From assembly GCA_025531455.1 (NCBI GenBank), contig JAMYHL010000148.1:1-36433 (forward strand): a DNA stretch of 36,433 bases. Direction: 5' to 3'. Of this stretch, positions 13,872-24,100 are shown piece after piece. Origin of the DNA: Apiotrichum sp. Y4204. Its lineage: Eukaryota > Basidiomycota > Tremellomycetes > Trichosporonales > Trichosporonaceae. Both the position numbers and the translations under genes were made by a program. Numbering within the stretch: the stretch's first letter is position 1; each line of letters begins with the position of its first letter. A model generated the notes under the pieces. The model saw nothing but the letters and a program-made list of their open reading frames with translations, made no database searches and was not told where the DNA came from.

Positions 13872-15280
13872 AGCACGGGGTGGTGGGCAATAATGAAATT
13901 GCACCTTGGAGAGGCAAAGGCCAAGTGGGGTTTCTGTGTCAATGGGAACCACAGTGCTCGATCCGGGTTCTCATGATGGCACAAAGGGATGGGGACGATA
14001 AAACGCCCTCCCCAGGATGAAAGATCAAGGGTGGTGAAGGCATGAGACAGTCTTGCTCAGAAGCGTGCGGCACAGCGTTGAGGCCAGTTGATGGGTCGAC
14101 CGAATACACAAGCTTCGACGCGTCCCAGGCATCCCCTTACAGTCCGGCAGGTCATTCCGAAGTCCGTTCTGGCATGCCGATGTCGGGGCACGACAACATC
14201 TTGGCACGTCATCATCTTGGCACGGCAACAATCCTGAGCGGCAATCGAGAAACGAGAACCAAGGTCCTAACATACCAACATCCAGGCATGTCAACGGCCT
14301 TGTCACACCAATCTGCTGGTAGATGACTGGGCACGACTGGCAAAAGTCTGGCAACCCATTGGGCTTGACTTACAGTGCGCTGCATTGTCAACTTCCGATA
14401 GTTATCTGATGTACTACCATCCGGTTTTGACTGGCGTTGCCATTGCTTGAGCGACGTGCGCTGCCAGGTTCTGACGAATGTGTTCCTGTGCGGTAAGGAT
14501 AAGGAAGACGGAAGGGGAGCCATGAGCCCTACCAAGCCCTGCCATGAGCTCACCGATAGTCCTCTGCCCAGATAACCAGTGTTCTCTTAATCGTTGGAGT
14601 TAGCCAGTCAGTCAGTCGCCGTCTTGACACCGCCAGGTTCCAAAGAACCCACAGCGTCAGGTGTCTTCTGCCTGGGGCAGATGCCTCACAAACCTTACTT
14701 CTGTGAGTGGTGCCGGTTGATGCGCCAATTGTTTACATGTGCAGCTTGCTGGTTGATAAAGCCGTAATGGTTTGCAGGAAGATCTCAGTTGTGCATCTGT
14801 TGCCTTCGTTGTGACGGTTTTGACTGAAGGTTGGCCTGCCAGCGAGGTTAAGACGCAGGCACAGTACGTCCATCAGCATTTCCAAAGCTTGGCATGTCGT
14901 GCAAGAAATGTAGACATCAACGAACATGGCAATGCAGAATAGACATGGCAACAGAAGAGACGGCATGGCAAGACAGGCAATCGATGAGATAGCAAAGCCA
15001 TGTCATTTCGATGCGAATGCGTCACGACAACGTATCCGCAGGAACAAGACAGAACAATGTTGATTAGGGTGAGAGTAGAGTCACGCTGCAAAGCCAAGAA
15101 TGCCGACACAGACTTACCATGTAGACCATCACAGTGCTGTACGTGAAAAGCTTTGTTATAGCCTCAACGAGTGCTGAGGACGATGCAGCCGCTCGCCGAT
15201 GACAAGTTGCAATCCAGGCGATGGACGGAATTTGGGCGGGAGATCTGTAGTTTGGTTTGAGCAGTGTGCTGAACATGGAT

Positions 15281-15404
15281 GGGGAGAGAGAGAGAGAGAG
15301 AGAAAGAGAGTGATGAGGATGGACTGAATGGAGATGGACACGGAGATGAATGGAGATGGAGAGATGGAGAGATCGAGAGATGGATCGAGAGATGGATCGA
15401 GAAA
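15281..15404. repeat. (GA)n microsatellite grading into GATGGA/GATCGA repeats
   Basis: A near-perfect GA run (about 15281-15310) is followed by imperfect hexamer-like units (GATGGA, GAGATC, GATGGATCGA) to about 15404. Ser/Arg/Leu-rich or Arg/Glu-rich ORFs that cross it on both strands are readings of the microsatellite. Confidence 0.85.
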
Positions 15405-15820
15405 CAAGAACAAAACAAACCGAGGACAACACGGGTGTGTCGACTAGAGTTGACTGGACTCGACGGGACCCATGGGCATTGTTTGTCCTGGACTGGGTGA
15501 TACTTGAATGACACATCATTTTTTCTACGCGACTGACTTTTTTCATCTACCTCACCACAGAATACAATCGTCGTCCTGCGGGGGTTGTTTTCGCTCCTGA
15601 TACCGATGGAATTTATAATGACACCTCATAAGAACAGACCACCCCATACCGCTCCACACAGCCAAGCAATTGATAAGACAGACCTTCTTGAAATGACACG
15701 TCATCGCTGCTTATCCGCGACTGATCTCCCTTTTTTTGCCACCCACCTGTTGTGGGAAAGCTCGTTCGTCTCCTCTGGGGGTCCATTCCATGCATAGAAA
15801 AGATCTCTATATATGGGCAC

Positions 15821-15912
15821 TGCATGCATGCATGCATTCTAACAACTACCTGGACATGTGTAGGCATGCATACAGGAGGTTGCATCGGCAATGCATGCAT
15901 TCTTATGCATGG
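15821..15912. repeat. Cluster of TGCATGCAT palindromic words
   Basis: A (TGCA)n run at 15821-15838 is followed by AATGCATGCATT at about 15890-15901 and further TGCATGC words. TGCATGCA is self-complementary. The same word appears repeatedly elsewhere in the window (for example near 4388, 6022, 6731 and 33070), so it is a recurring motif rather than a single microsatellite. Confidence 0.75.
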
Positions 15913-16017
15913 CAGACCGAAAAAGGACTGGCATCACAAACATGTTGTGACCTGACGTGCATTGCATTGCATGACTGCATGTAGACATGGCAGTGGAATG
16001 CAATGGGCCTTGCCATG

Positions 16018-16053
16018 TCTATCGTTCGCTCTATCGTTCGTTCTATCGTTCGT
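16018..16053. repeat. Three 12-bp tandem units
   Basis: TCTATCGTTCGC/T is repeated three times in register (16018-16029, 16030-16041, 16042-16053). In the surrounding 119-codon plus-strand ORF (16003-16362) it gives an IVRS-type triple repeat. That ORF has no other support and is not annotated as a gene. Confidence 0.9.
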
Positions 16054-18985
16054 AAAAGTGGCAGCAGGTTCTGGGCCCCGGTGGTGGGTGGTGCCTTTGG
16101 CCATTGTATGCAGAGGTGCTCGATCGGATTGCCCCTGACAAACTACAAGTGGGTTGAACTGATTTTGGACTGCCATGTCACAGTGCAGCTGTTCTACGCT
16201 TCATACAAAGCCTTTGAAGATGCTTTACCTACGGTTGATCTGCCACGGCCTGTGGGAATAAAATTGCCTGCCCTCGGCGAGTGTGTTGCCATGACCTTCG
16301 TGGTGTTGCCGTGCCGCAGCTTGGTAGGCCCCGCCATGGTCGCAGCATTACAAGCTGCCTGAGGGCATGCTCACTATGACCCACGCCTTGCATTGAATAG
16401 CCACGAGCTCTATAGGTCAAAGCTGGTATTCAGCCAGCATTCGTGTGCCAGGAAAATGGTCTGTAAAGGCAGATTGGGGGTGTGGGGCAGCGAGGTCTGA
16501 GAGTCCCTCGAACAACCATCCAGTTGTCGTGAGAGAAGGCGATACCTGGGTCACTTTCTCTGCCGTTGTTCGGTGCTGCCATATTGACATCTCCGCGGTG
16601 TCGGCTCCAGACCTGTGCTGCTGAGAAACCGGAACATGAGTGCTTTCGTTCGTTCACTGGCTGAACATCAGGACGCTCCTTTCTGTCCTTCTGTTGGTAA
16701 GATGTTCTGAGCGACAAAACCTCCCTAATTGACTTCCTGGTGTGCCGCGGTTTCATCCATGCTCGGCCTGAATACGATAAGACTGGGCCACCGTCGAGGT
16801 TGGATGTGCTGAATTCACTCCGTGGGCACCTCTAAAACAGTTACGACTTCTGAAGTGCTCGTAGAAAACTTGAACAGTTAGAGCGAAGCCTTGTCCTACC
16901 TTTGGCATTCGTGGCTGGGTTGTTCTGCTACAGCAGGTTGGAGTGTCCGAGCCCTGCTCCAGGCTTCGCCTGCCCAACACGCACAAGCTTGCACTGCAAC
17001 AACCCACTTTGAGCTGCGCGTCATGGAGTTTTGTGTTGTTCGGCTTTACGTCGAGCACATCCTTGCTGTCCTGCAGACCTAACAGGTGTGACCACCCAGG
17101 AAAATTGGGTGGTCGTTTCTCCAGCAGCAAGCTTTGGTTTGCCTCGTCGGCTCATTGGTTTCATGTTGCTTGACTGATGTGACAATCAAAAGGTGGCTCT
17201 TTGCACACTGCCAGTGCCTGTGCAACGCGCCCGGCGACAGTGATAGTTAATAGCTACAATATTCCTGGGGCCTTTAGAATGCTGAGTATGTTCAGGACAG
17301 TGCTACGAGCAGCTCAGCCTTTCGGATATCCAATCAAACCAGCTATACTGGCCTACAATTACTTGGCTGTCTGCCAAGTGAAAGATTTCCAACACACGTC
17401 AGAAGGAAGAACAATCGCAACGGGGCTCTGGATAGTCAAAACAAACTACGTACAATGGACAGTCAGCCAGAGAGAGATTGTGTTGTCATGATGGACCCTG
17501 GACGCGAGGCTTTGGATGGCATGTCACGGAGACTCCTTAGTTGTACTGCTGAGGTATGCTGATTACCCGAGTGTGGAATGCCCTGTCTGGCACGCCCCAT
17601 TGTCTTTTCTCGCCACTGTTGTCTGACGTGACTAACTCGATCAAGCCTTAGCTGTGTTGTGCTGACAGTGTCCTACCAAATGATGGAGGAGAACAGGAAC
17701 TAATTAAGCTGACCTGACACGGTGCTGCACGTTGCATTGCGGAAGAACGCTTTATGGAGGAGATATGTTGACGGAGAAGTGATTACAGTGTGGGCGGCCT
17801 GTCGGTACATTGCTGCCGGTCAAACGCTTTACGGGTCCGTAATAAAAAGAACAACGGCAGTTTCGCTGTTCAGCACTTTTCTCAATCCTTACGGCAGTTT
17901 TCTACAGGGGGCAGATCGAAGGCAGCCTTTAACGACACTTTCGTTGGAGTTCAAAGGGATCTCAGCCGTTGATGAATTAACGGGTCTGAGACCATGAGCT
18001 TTTGCGGAAGCCATAACTTGCAGCTCTTTATCGACTGCGAAGCCTTGCCTTGCCCTTTTTTGCGCTGTGCAGCTGATAACTCATGTGATGTGCAATTGAT
18101 AACTCAAGACGGGGCATGGGTTTTGGCGGCAGACCTTATCAGAAGCAGTTTAATGTCAACTAAAAGTCATGTTCTCATTACCATGCCAGACTCATTGAGA
18201 TGCTGTGCCAGTGCTCGTAAAGGTGACAGTATGGTAGAGCTCAGCGTCCTGTCAGGCTTATGCTCACAGCACGGCTTCTGAAGATAACCCACTACGTGGT
18301 CAACAATGTTGGTGACCGTGGTCGACACGGCACAGGCGTCTGGAATAACAAGGTTTACCTTCAAGCCGTCATTCCTTCAGCCTTTTGCTGCATACAGTGC
18401 TGCTCGCTCTTGAGGAGGACGGGATTGTCAAGTATTGCCCGATGTTGCAGCAACGGCATTCTGTTTGCTAGGCCAAATGTAGCGGTCGATTGTTTCCGTT
18501 TCAGTTGTCAGTCAATGAGTCCCCGAGGGCTGTAGCCTGGCAACGTATCCCCAGCACAGCGTCGATGTTTAATTTATGGGCGTATCGGCACTTCCTTGTG
18601 ATTGAATCAGACGAGCAGGAGACGAGCAGGACGTTGACAACTCTGACATGGAATGGCCCAAGCTTTACAGTCGACCCCAATCCCTACAGTATCCCTCCCC
18701 TGACCTCGAGGTGTAGCATTTTCTCCTCGCATCTCACGCCCCATTACAGCCCTGGGCGTACAGCCCCAACCTCGTGTCAGCCTCGCACCTTGGGCCGGCG
18801 GCATCGGGGTCAGAAGGAATGACGCCAGCGCGAAGAAGCTCCTCATGGCGCGTCCGAGCGCCAATGCGAATACCGGACCATAAGAGCAGGGGGAATCAGC
18901 AAGGCAGTGAGTCCATGAGAAACAAGCGGATAAAGAAACAGATAAAGACGACAAACAACAAAGTGCTCTTACCACCACACTTACA

Positions 18986-19195
18986 ATGAACACCATCATC
19001 ATTCTGCCCTCCGACTCCAACAACCCCAGCGTCGAGGCCCCTAGTGGCAGGACACAGGCCCGCGCGTCGGCACTCCTCTCCTCTCTCGTTGCGGAAGAGC
19101 GCCGCACGCGTCCGTGGATCCTTTCGCTGTTGTGGTTTTGGCGGCTGCGTATTGTGCTCGTGTACCGTCCCCCAGCCAAGAAGACCGATGATTGA
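18986..19195 (+). CDS. Small protein of unknown function, 69 aa
   Basis: The ATG lies in an A/C-rich leader (ACTTACAATGAAC), typical of fungal starts. Codons are strongly C/G-ending, unlike the gene-free island to the left. The N-terminal 45 residues are polar. A Trp-rich hydrophobic stretch follows at about residues 43-60 (PWILSLLWFWRLRIVLVY), then a basic tail ending KKTDD. The hydrophobic stretch could be a single membrane anchor or an amphipathic helix. No family is recognised. A GTATGT donor lies one base after the stop, so an intron in the 3' UTR or an alternative end is possible. A longer overlapping minus-strand ORF (213 codons, 18607-19248) has poorer composition and looks like a shadow. 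Confidence 0.5.
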   Translation: MNTIIILPSDSNNPSVEAPSGRTQARASALLSSLVAEERRTRPWILSLLWFWRLRIVLVYRPPAKKTDD

Positions 19196-19667
19196 GGTAT
19201 GTGGCCAGGATGAATCGACGCTGATGCCAGAGGTATTGGCCACGTCACAAGCGCGTCGTCTAGAACTCAGTCGTCCTAGATCGTCTTATTGTTCACCTTT
19301 CTCTTCACCACCATCATCCTATCCATCTCCTTTCTCACTCTCTATGTTCTTTCTCCTCATCGCACCCCCAAACACACCCGGCTGTCAACCCCTGCGCCAC
19401 GTCAAGCCAATACCCGTTCTGGCGATTACATCGGCTGTGCTCGAGCCGCGTCCACCAGGTCCTTGACATTAGTTCATATGAACATATGTACCATTCGCGT
19501 TCATTCTTGTTCTCCATCTTCTTCCGGCCGGCTGTCATCTTGTTCACTCTTATCTTTTCAGTTCTCATCCTGTCCTCGTCGATCTCTACCAAACTCAACT
19601 TTCGATTTCTTCTCACTCATTCCCACTCACTTTCTCATCTCTCACGCTGTTCTCCCCTGTCACAACC

Positions 19668-20158
19668 ATGGGTGTCGACGTCATCACTACCACCACACCC
19701 ACCGTCCAGGTGATGCCGGGTGCGCTTCCAAGTCCTCCCAAGAGGCATCCGCTCAGTATTACCCTCGCCGTGCCGCCCCCTTTGAACTGTCGTAAGTACC
19801 AGGGTGTCTTAAAACTGTTGCAACCATGGGGCTTTTGTCACTACCGCACAAATGTGTACGTTCTTCACGACTGGCGTTCATCATTCCCTGTGGCGACTCC
19901 TATGCGCTGGCCCCCATCACCTACCCTGGCTTCGCCGTTCTCGCTCTCTCTCCCACCGACATTCCCCTTTCTCCCCACTTGACACGCACTCTCCCTGTCC
20001 TGATTGCTTTAGTGTTTACCCTCGCACGCAGCATCGTCGCCGCGAGACAACGGCACGTCGCTGCCCTTGCTGCACATGTGGGTCGCTGGGGACTGAATGC
20101 CGCTATTGTCTTTGATCCCGTCCAGAACGCGTTGTTCGTGGGTGTTTGGGATCAGTAG
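19668..20158 (+). CDS. Small two-exon gene, predicted 89 aa product, unknown function
   Basis: Exon 1 is 19668-19791, with a good start context (CACAACCATGG) behind a long C/T-rich leader. Intron 19792-20012 (221 nt) has a consensus GTAAGT donor. It ends CTGATTGCTTTAG, with a branch-like CTGAT ten bases before the acceptor. Exon 2 is 20013-20158. Phases match (124+146 nt = 90 codons). The product has a Pro/Thr-rich N-terminus and a helical C-terminal half with SIVAARQRHVAALAAH and a last segment ending FVGVWDQ. Unspliced, the second exon frame is open back to 19826 and would give a 110-residue product instead. No homologue is recognised. Confidence 0.5.
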
Positions 20159-20461
20159 CTGCTGTAGACTTGGATGTAGCTATGACACAGAACATGAGCT
20201 TGTCAAAACTGTTTTACTTGCTTCTCACAACCCGGTTCTACCATCACAAGTACAGCAGGCATCAACAGACACATAACACATCGAGCATCCGAGCAAACAT
20301 CAGGGGCACTCGACTCGAATGCGAGTGGGCGTCGCTCCGAGCTCTTTGCCACTAATCATCAATCCTGGCTCTCTCAATTTGTTTGTCGTTCACAACCGTG
20401 TGGAGGCACCCCAGCATTCCCTTGAGCTCTATATTGATATTCGGACACAAGAGGAAACTAG

Positions 20462-20882
20462 CCCCATCACCTTCTACCAAACATCTACCACCTTTCAGCA
20501 TTAGCCCAATATTCTACCTCTCGGCCCCCAACCCATACCCTGATCGACGTTCTCGGCATTGGAAACTTTTTGCCAGCGTACTCTCGCTAGAATTCTCTCT
20601 TCGATGACACCAATGCGACCGTTCGATTGTTCGACAACCCCGTTCACCACCTGCACGTCGCCACCCACTCCCTCCCATACCATCGAATCAACATCGATGG
20701 TCACAATCATCGCCGCTCTCCTCCCCGCTCCTGTCGGCATGGACCAAGCTTCAGAGCTGCTGGCCAGCGGGCACCTTCGCGAAACTGAGGCTCTCGCGAA
20801 CGCGGCACTCGTCGGACTTGAGTTGCGCCTGGAGGTAAAGACCGTCACCATTTCCTTAGCGAGGAGGCAGAATGCGTCGTAG
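20462..20882 (+). pseudogene. Interrupted coding-like stretch, possibly a decayed or multi-exon gene
   Basis: Starting just after an AG at 20461, one frame reads protein-like sequence. It includes LIDVLGIGNFLPAYS, is interrupted by an in-frame TAG at 20588-20590, then continues with FDDTNATVRLFDNP up to a TGA at 20786. From about 20698 a different frame stays open to 20882 and contains ASELLASGHLRETEALANAA. Phase would allow the two frames to be joined by an intron with a poor GTCACA donor. VLGIGN weakly resembles the nucleotide-binding start of ketopantoate-reductase-like proteins, but the rest does not align by eye. It could be a pseudogene, a gene with an odd intron, or a sequence error. 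Confidence 0.3.
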
Positions 20883-21168
20883 TCATGTGGCAATGTATTG
20901 TTTATCAGTGTGATGTTTCAGCAGTCTTGAGAGCTTATTGCGGCGACCTTGTGCGCTCGTTGATCAGTTATTTGTTTGTTTGCTTGCCTCCTTGGGATGG
21001 GCAGTCTCATGGAGAGCACGCATGCGAGCAGGACAAGACTTTTGTCCTTAAGACTAGTAATATCTTGTGGGCTCGCGAAGTGGCAACCAACGTAACCATA
21101 CGAAATAGTTTATGCATCAAGTCAGATACCTCGCACAGTGTGTAGCTGTCCACACACTGTCTCCGTTC

Positions 21169-24100
21169 TCACCACTCAAACCACGTCGGCTCCTCGAAGG
21201 TACATTCTGCCATCTCCATCCCATTTGCAAGTGCCCAGTCGCGCGCGAGCGTGATTGCCTTGTCACTATCGGTCGGGGAGGGCACGCCAACGACAAGTTC
21301 GGCGATGAGGGATGAAAGACGCTCGTGGTTCCACTCTTCGGTATTGAATGTCGACTGGTCGGTGGGCGACACGGCAGGCGGAACACCGAGATCGAGGTCC
21401 TTGTCGTTCGTCACCACCTTTACCAGCTTGGTTGCCTTGGCCTGGAGAAGCAGCGGCTTGAGCCCACTAACCTTCGGGACAGTTGTCTCTGGTTTGGGCT
21501 CGGGTTTGGGCTCGGACTCGGGCTCCAACCGCGAGGTGAACAGCCACTGGCACAGGGCTATGACTGCACGGGTAATGATCGAGGCAGAAGCATGACGGCC
21601 GTCCTTGAGTTCTACCGCAGGCGCTTGATTCAGATCTAATGAGAGGTTTGCCTGTTGGGAGGGGTTTGATTGTTTAACGATGCTCCGGTGCTTGATGACG
21701 CTCTGATGCTCGATGGTTGTCTGATGCTCTACGTTGGTCTGGTCCTCAAAGATGTTGGGCTGTTCAGGCTCCTCAGCGAGAGGTAGAGGGGCCACTAATC
21801 CATGACCGACAATGAGCTCCTTCAAGAGGACTTCCTCGACGACTGTAGGCTGGACGACGGTTGCCGTGTCCTCGGGCTTGTCGTGCTCCTCGGGACTTGG
21901 ATACCAAATCTGTGGCTGGGTGGGCCTCTCCGGTTCGACCAGCCGCGACTCCATGAGAATAGAATCTGCCTTCAAGCTCTGTTTCTGCCGGTGCTCGGAT
22001 TGCTGTTCTTGGCCCGATTGGGCTCGCTGAAGAGGTACCACCGCTGGTAGTTTCACAGACTCCTTCTGTTCTGTGGCGAGGGTCTCGTGATATGTTCCAT
22101 GGTTGTCGATCTTGGCAATGGAAACCATCGGTTTGCCGATGTTCTTGTCCTCCCTGGAGGCTGCGGTCCGGGGTTGTTGTGTAGTTGCTGGCTCAGCAAA
22201 CACAAGGGTTTGTTCGTCGGGCTCGGGTTCAGGGCTTGAATCCGGGGACAGTCGACCTCAGTTGGTTTCGCGTTCTCCACCGGGTGAGGCTCATCGGACT
22301 GTGACTGCTTAATAACGGGCCCAGTGTAGTTCGCGACTTCTGTGGGCTTTGCATCCCTTGGCTTCTCGTTGACGTTGGACTGGTCGACGGTTGCGGCTGG
22401 ATCGACGGTCGGCGACATTGCTGGCCTGGCAAGGGGTGGTGCCTCGGTAGCCTTTGCCATCTGCAGCTTGACGAGCTCTGGGCCTGGCGTGCGGCACGAT
22501 GCGGCCAGCTTGGGCTGCTGAGCCAAACTCGATTGTTCAGCAGGTTTCGAAGGCTTAAGCTTTCGTGCGAGTTTGGGTTTCCCAACCTTTGCTTCTCTGT
22601 GGACCGCTGGCTGCTTGGCAAAGGAGGATTCCTTGACTTTCGAATCAGAGGGCTTGGGGGTTGGGGAACGTGTGGCTCTTTGCGGAATCTTCGACTGCGT
22701 GCAGGCGTTGGACCTCTCTCCCAGTCGTCCATGAGCAGGGTTGGGCTGCCCAGAAACATCTAGTGGCTTGGGGCTTGGTGATCGCACCCCAAGCATTCGT
22801 AGGGTCTGCCTCGATTGTTCAAACGCCTTTGCTTGGTCGTCGAGGCTCATCTTTCGCCGTGCGACAAGCTTGCCCTGGTTCGATGCTTCCGAGGTCTCGC
22901 GTGCTTGTATGGGTGACGAGCGGCCGGTGAGCTGTTGGGAGGGAATGGGCTGTGGCTTCACGTCAAGCGTAGGGCTTTCACCTGGCGTCGGGTGTTCGAG
23001 GACCGCTGGGTGCCGAACCGTTGATTCCTTGTTTGCCTGCTGCCGGATGGAGTTTGGTGGTTCCGTGACCTTGTTGATCTCGAACAACTTGCGTCGCTCG
23101 GCAACGGTAGCGTGTTCATTTCCGAGCTCGAACAACGATGGTCTGGACTTGCGTTCCACGACCTTTAAGTGCCGGACGAGCTTGATATCTTGAGTGATCC
23201 CTCGTCGCTCGCCACACAGCCGGCTCCGTTGCTGGGTCTGCTCATCGACCCCGGGTGACGAGCTAGTACGCGTTGGACGTGCAGCAAGCTTATTGGGAAG
23301 GCGGGTGCAAGGGATATCGAGCATGGAGGAGCTTTCGATCTTTTGCGTGGCCCTGTCTCCAAACTTGTCCGTTGCCTGGTCCATGTTTGGTTCTGTTTGG
23401 GAGCTCTGCAGCTGGGTAGAGCATGACATGTGCACTTTGGAAGTCTCTCGCCCAGCAGAGACTGGTGACGCATTGTCTGGCGTTGCCGGGCGACCTGGAA
23501 CCGCCAGAGGGGATACCACAATCTCAGGCAAGACAGGGACATCCTGCTCCAAAGACAGCCTTAGTGCAGGTAAACGCGGCGGCCGTGGTGGGGTGGGCTG
23601 TTGTAGAGTAAGACGAGGCACGTGGATGGGAGCGTCGCCGTGGGTCTGCGCCGTGATCTGAACGCTCTCAAAAGGAGGATGCGTTGTAGGCGTACCAGAA
23701 GTGCCTTCAGTGCTCCGGGGTGTTGTGGATAGGGGCTGGCGTCTGGTTGGCGTACGAGTGCCTTGAGACGAGAGAGATCGACTCTGTTGGTCACAGAGAG
23801 GGTCCGGTGTTGCAACACGGGTCGACGACGAGGTGAGCGTGGGATTAGTGTTGGCATTGTGGAAACTGCTTGCTAGGTTGCTGCTCAGCCGAAGGTTGTG
23901 CTTGTTCTCGAGGTCGAGCTCCTTCATCGCCGTCCTCAGCACCGTTGTGCACGCGGTCGTGGGCGAGTCCCTCTCGTCGTTCTTGCTGTCCAGCTGGGGT
24001 GCCTCCTTCCTTTCAAGCCCCTTCGTGTCGTCCTTCTCAGCGGCCTCCTGGTTGCCCTTCTCGATGTCCTTCTTCTCGTTCTTCTTGGCGTTCGTCTTGC

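Larger units (their letters stand above)
161..18600. other. About 18 kb gene-free island; candidate heterochromatin or regional centromere
   Basis: No convincing gene was found over roughly 18 kb on either strand. All ORFs are short (at most about 160 codons), overlap each other in several frames, lack plausible exon partners and show no recognisable motif. By contrast the right half of the window carries a gene every 1-3 kb. The DNA is mixed in composition but full of recurring short words (TTGCCATG, GGCATGTC, GCATGCATTGC, TTGCCTTG) and TG/CA dinucleotides. It also carries small tandem duplications and microsatellites. No transposase, reverse transcriptase or LTR pair was recognised. Alternatives are a decayed transposon graveyard, a long non-coding region or a subtelomere-derived block. 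Chromatin state cannot be seen from sequence. Confidence 0.6.

Noticed and set aside
15064..15546. 160-codon minus-strand ORF rich in Ser/Leu/His
   Set aside because: Most of it translates the GA/GATGGA microsatellite; other frames across the same repeat are equally open.
16003..16362. 119-codon plus-strand ORF with an IVRS triple repeat
   Set aside because: The repeat is only the 12-bp tandem unit; no motif, no exon partners, and ORFs of this length are expected by chance in 18 kb of this composition.
18607..19248. 213-codon minus-strand ORF
   Set aside because: It lies opposite the better supported 69-residue plus-strand gene, and its composition looks like a reverse read of coding DNA.
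19289..19795. 168-codon plus-strand ORF rich in Ser/Phe/Leu/His
   Set aside because: It reads the C/T-rich leader of the gene at 19668 in another frame.
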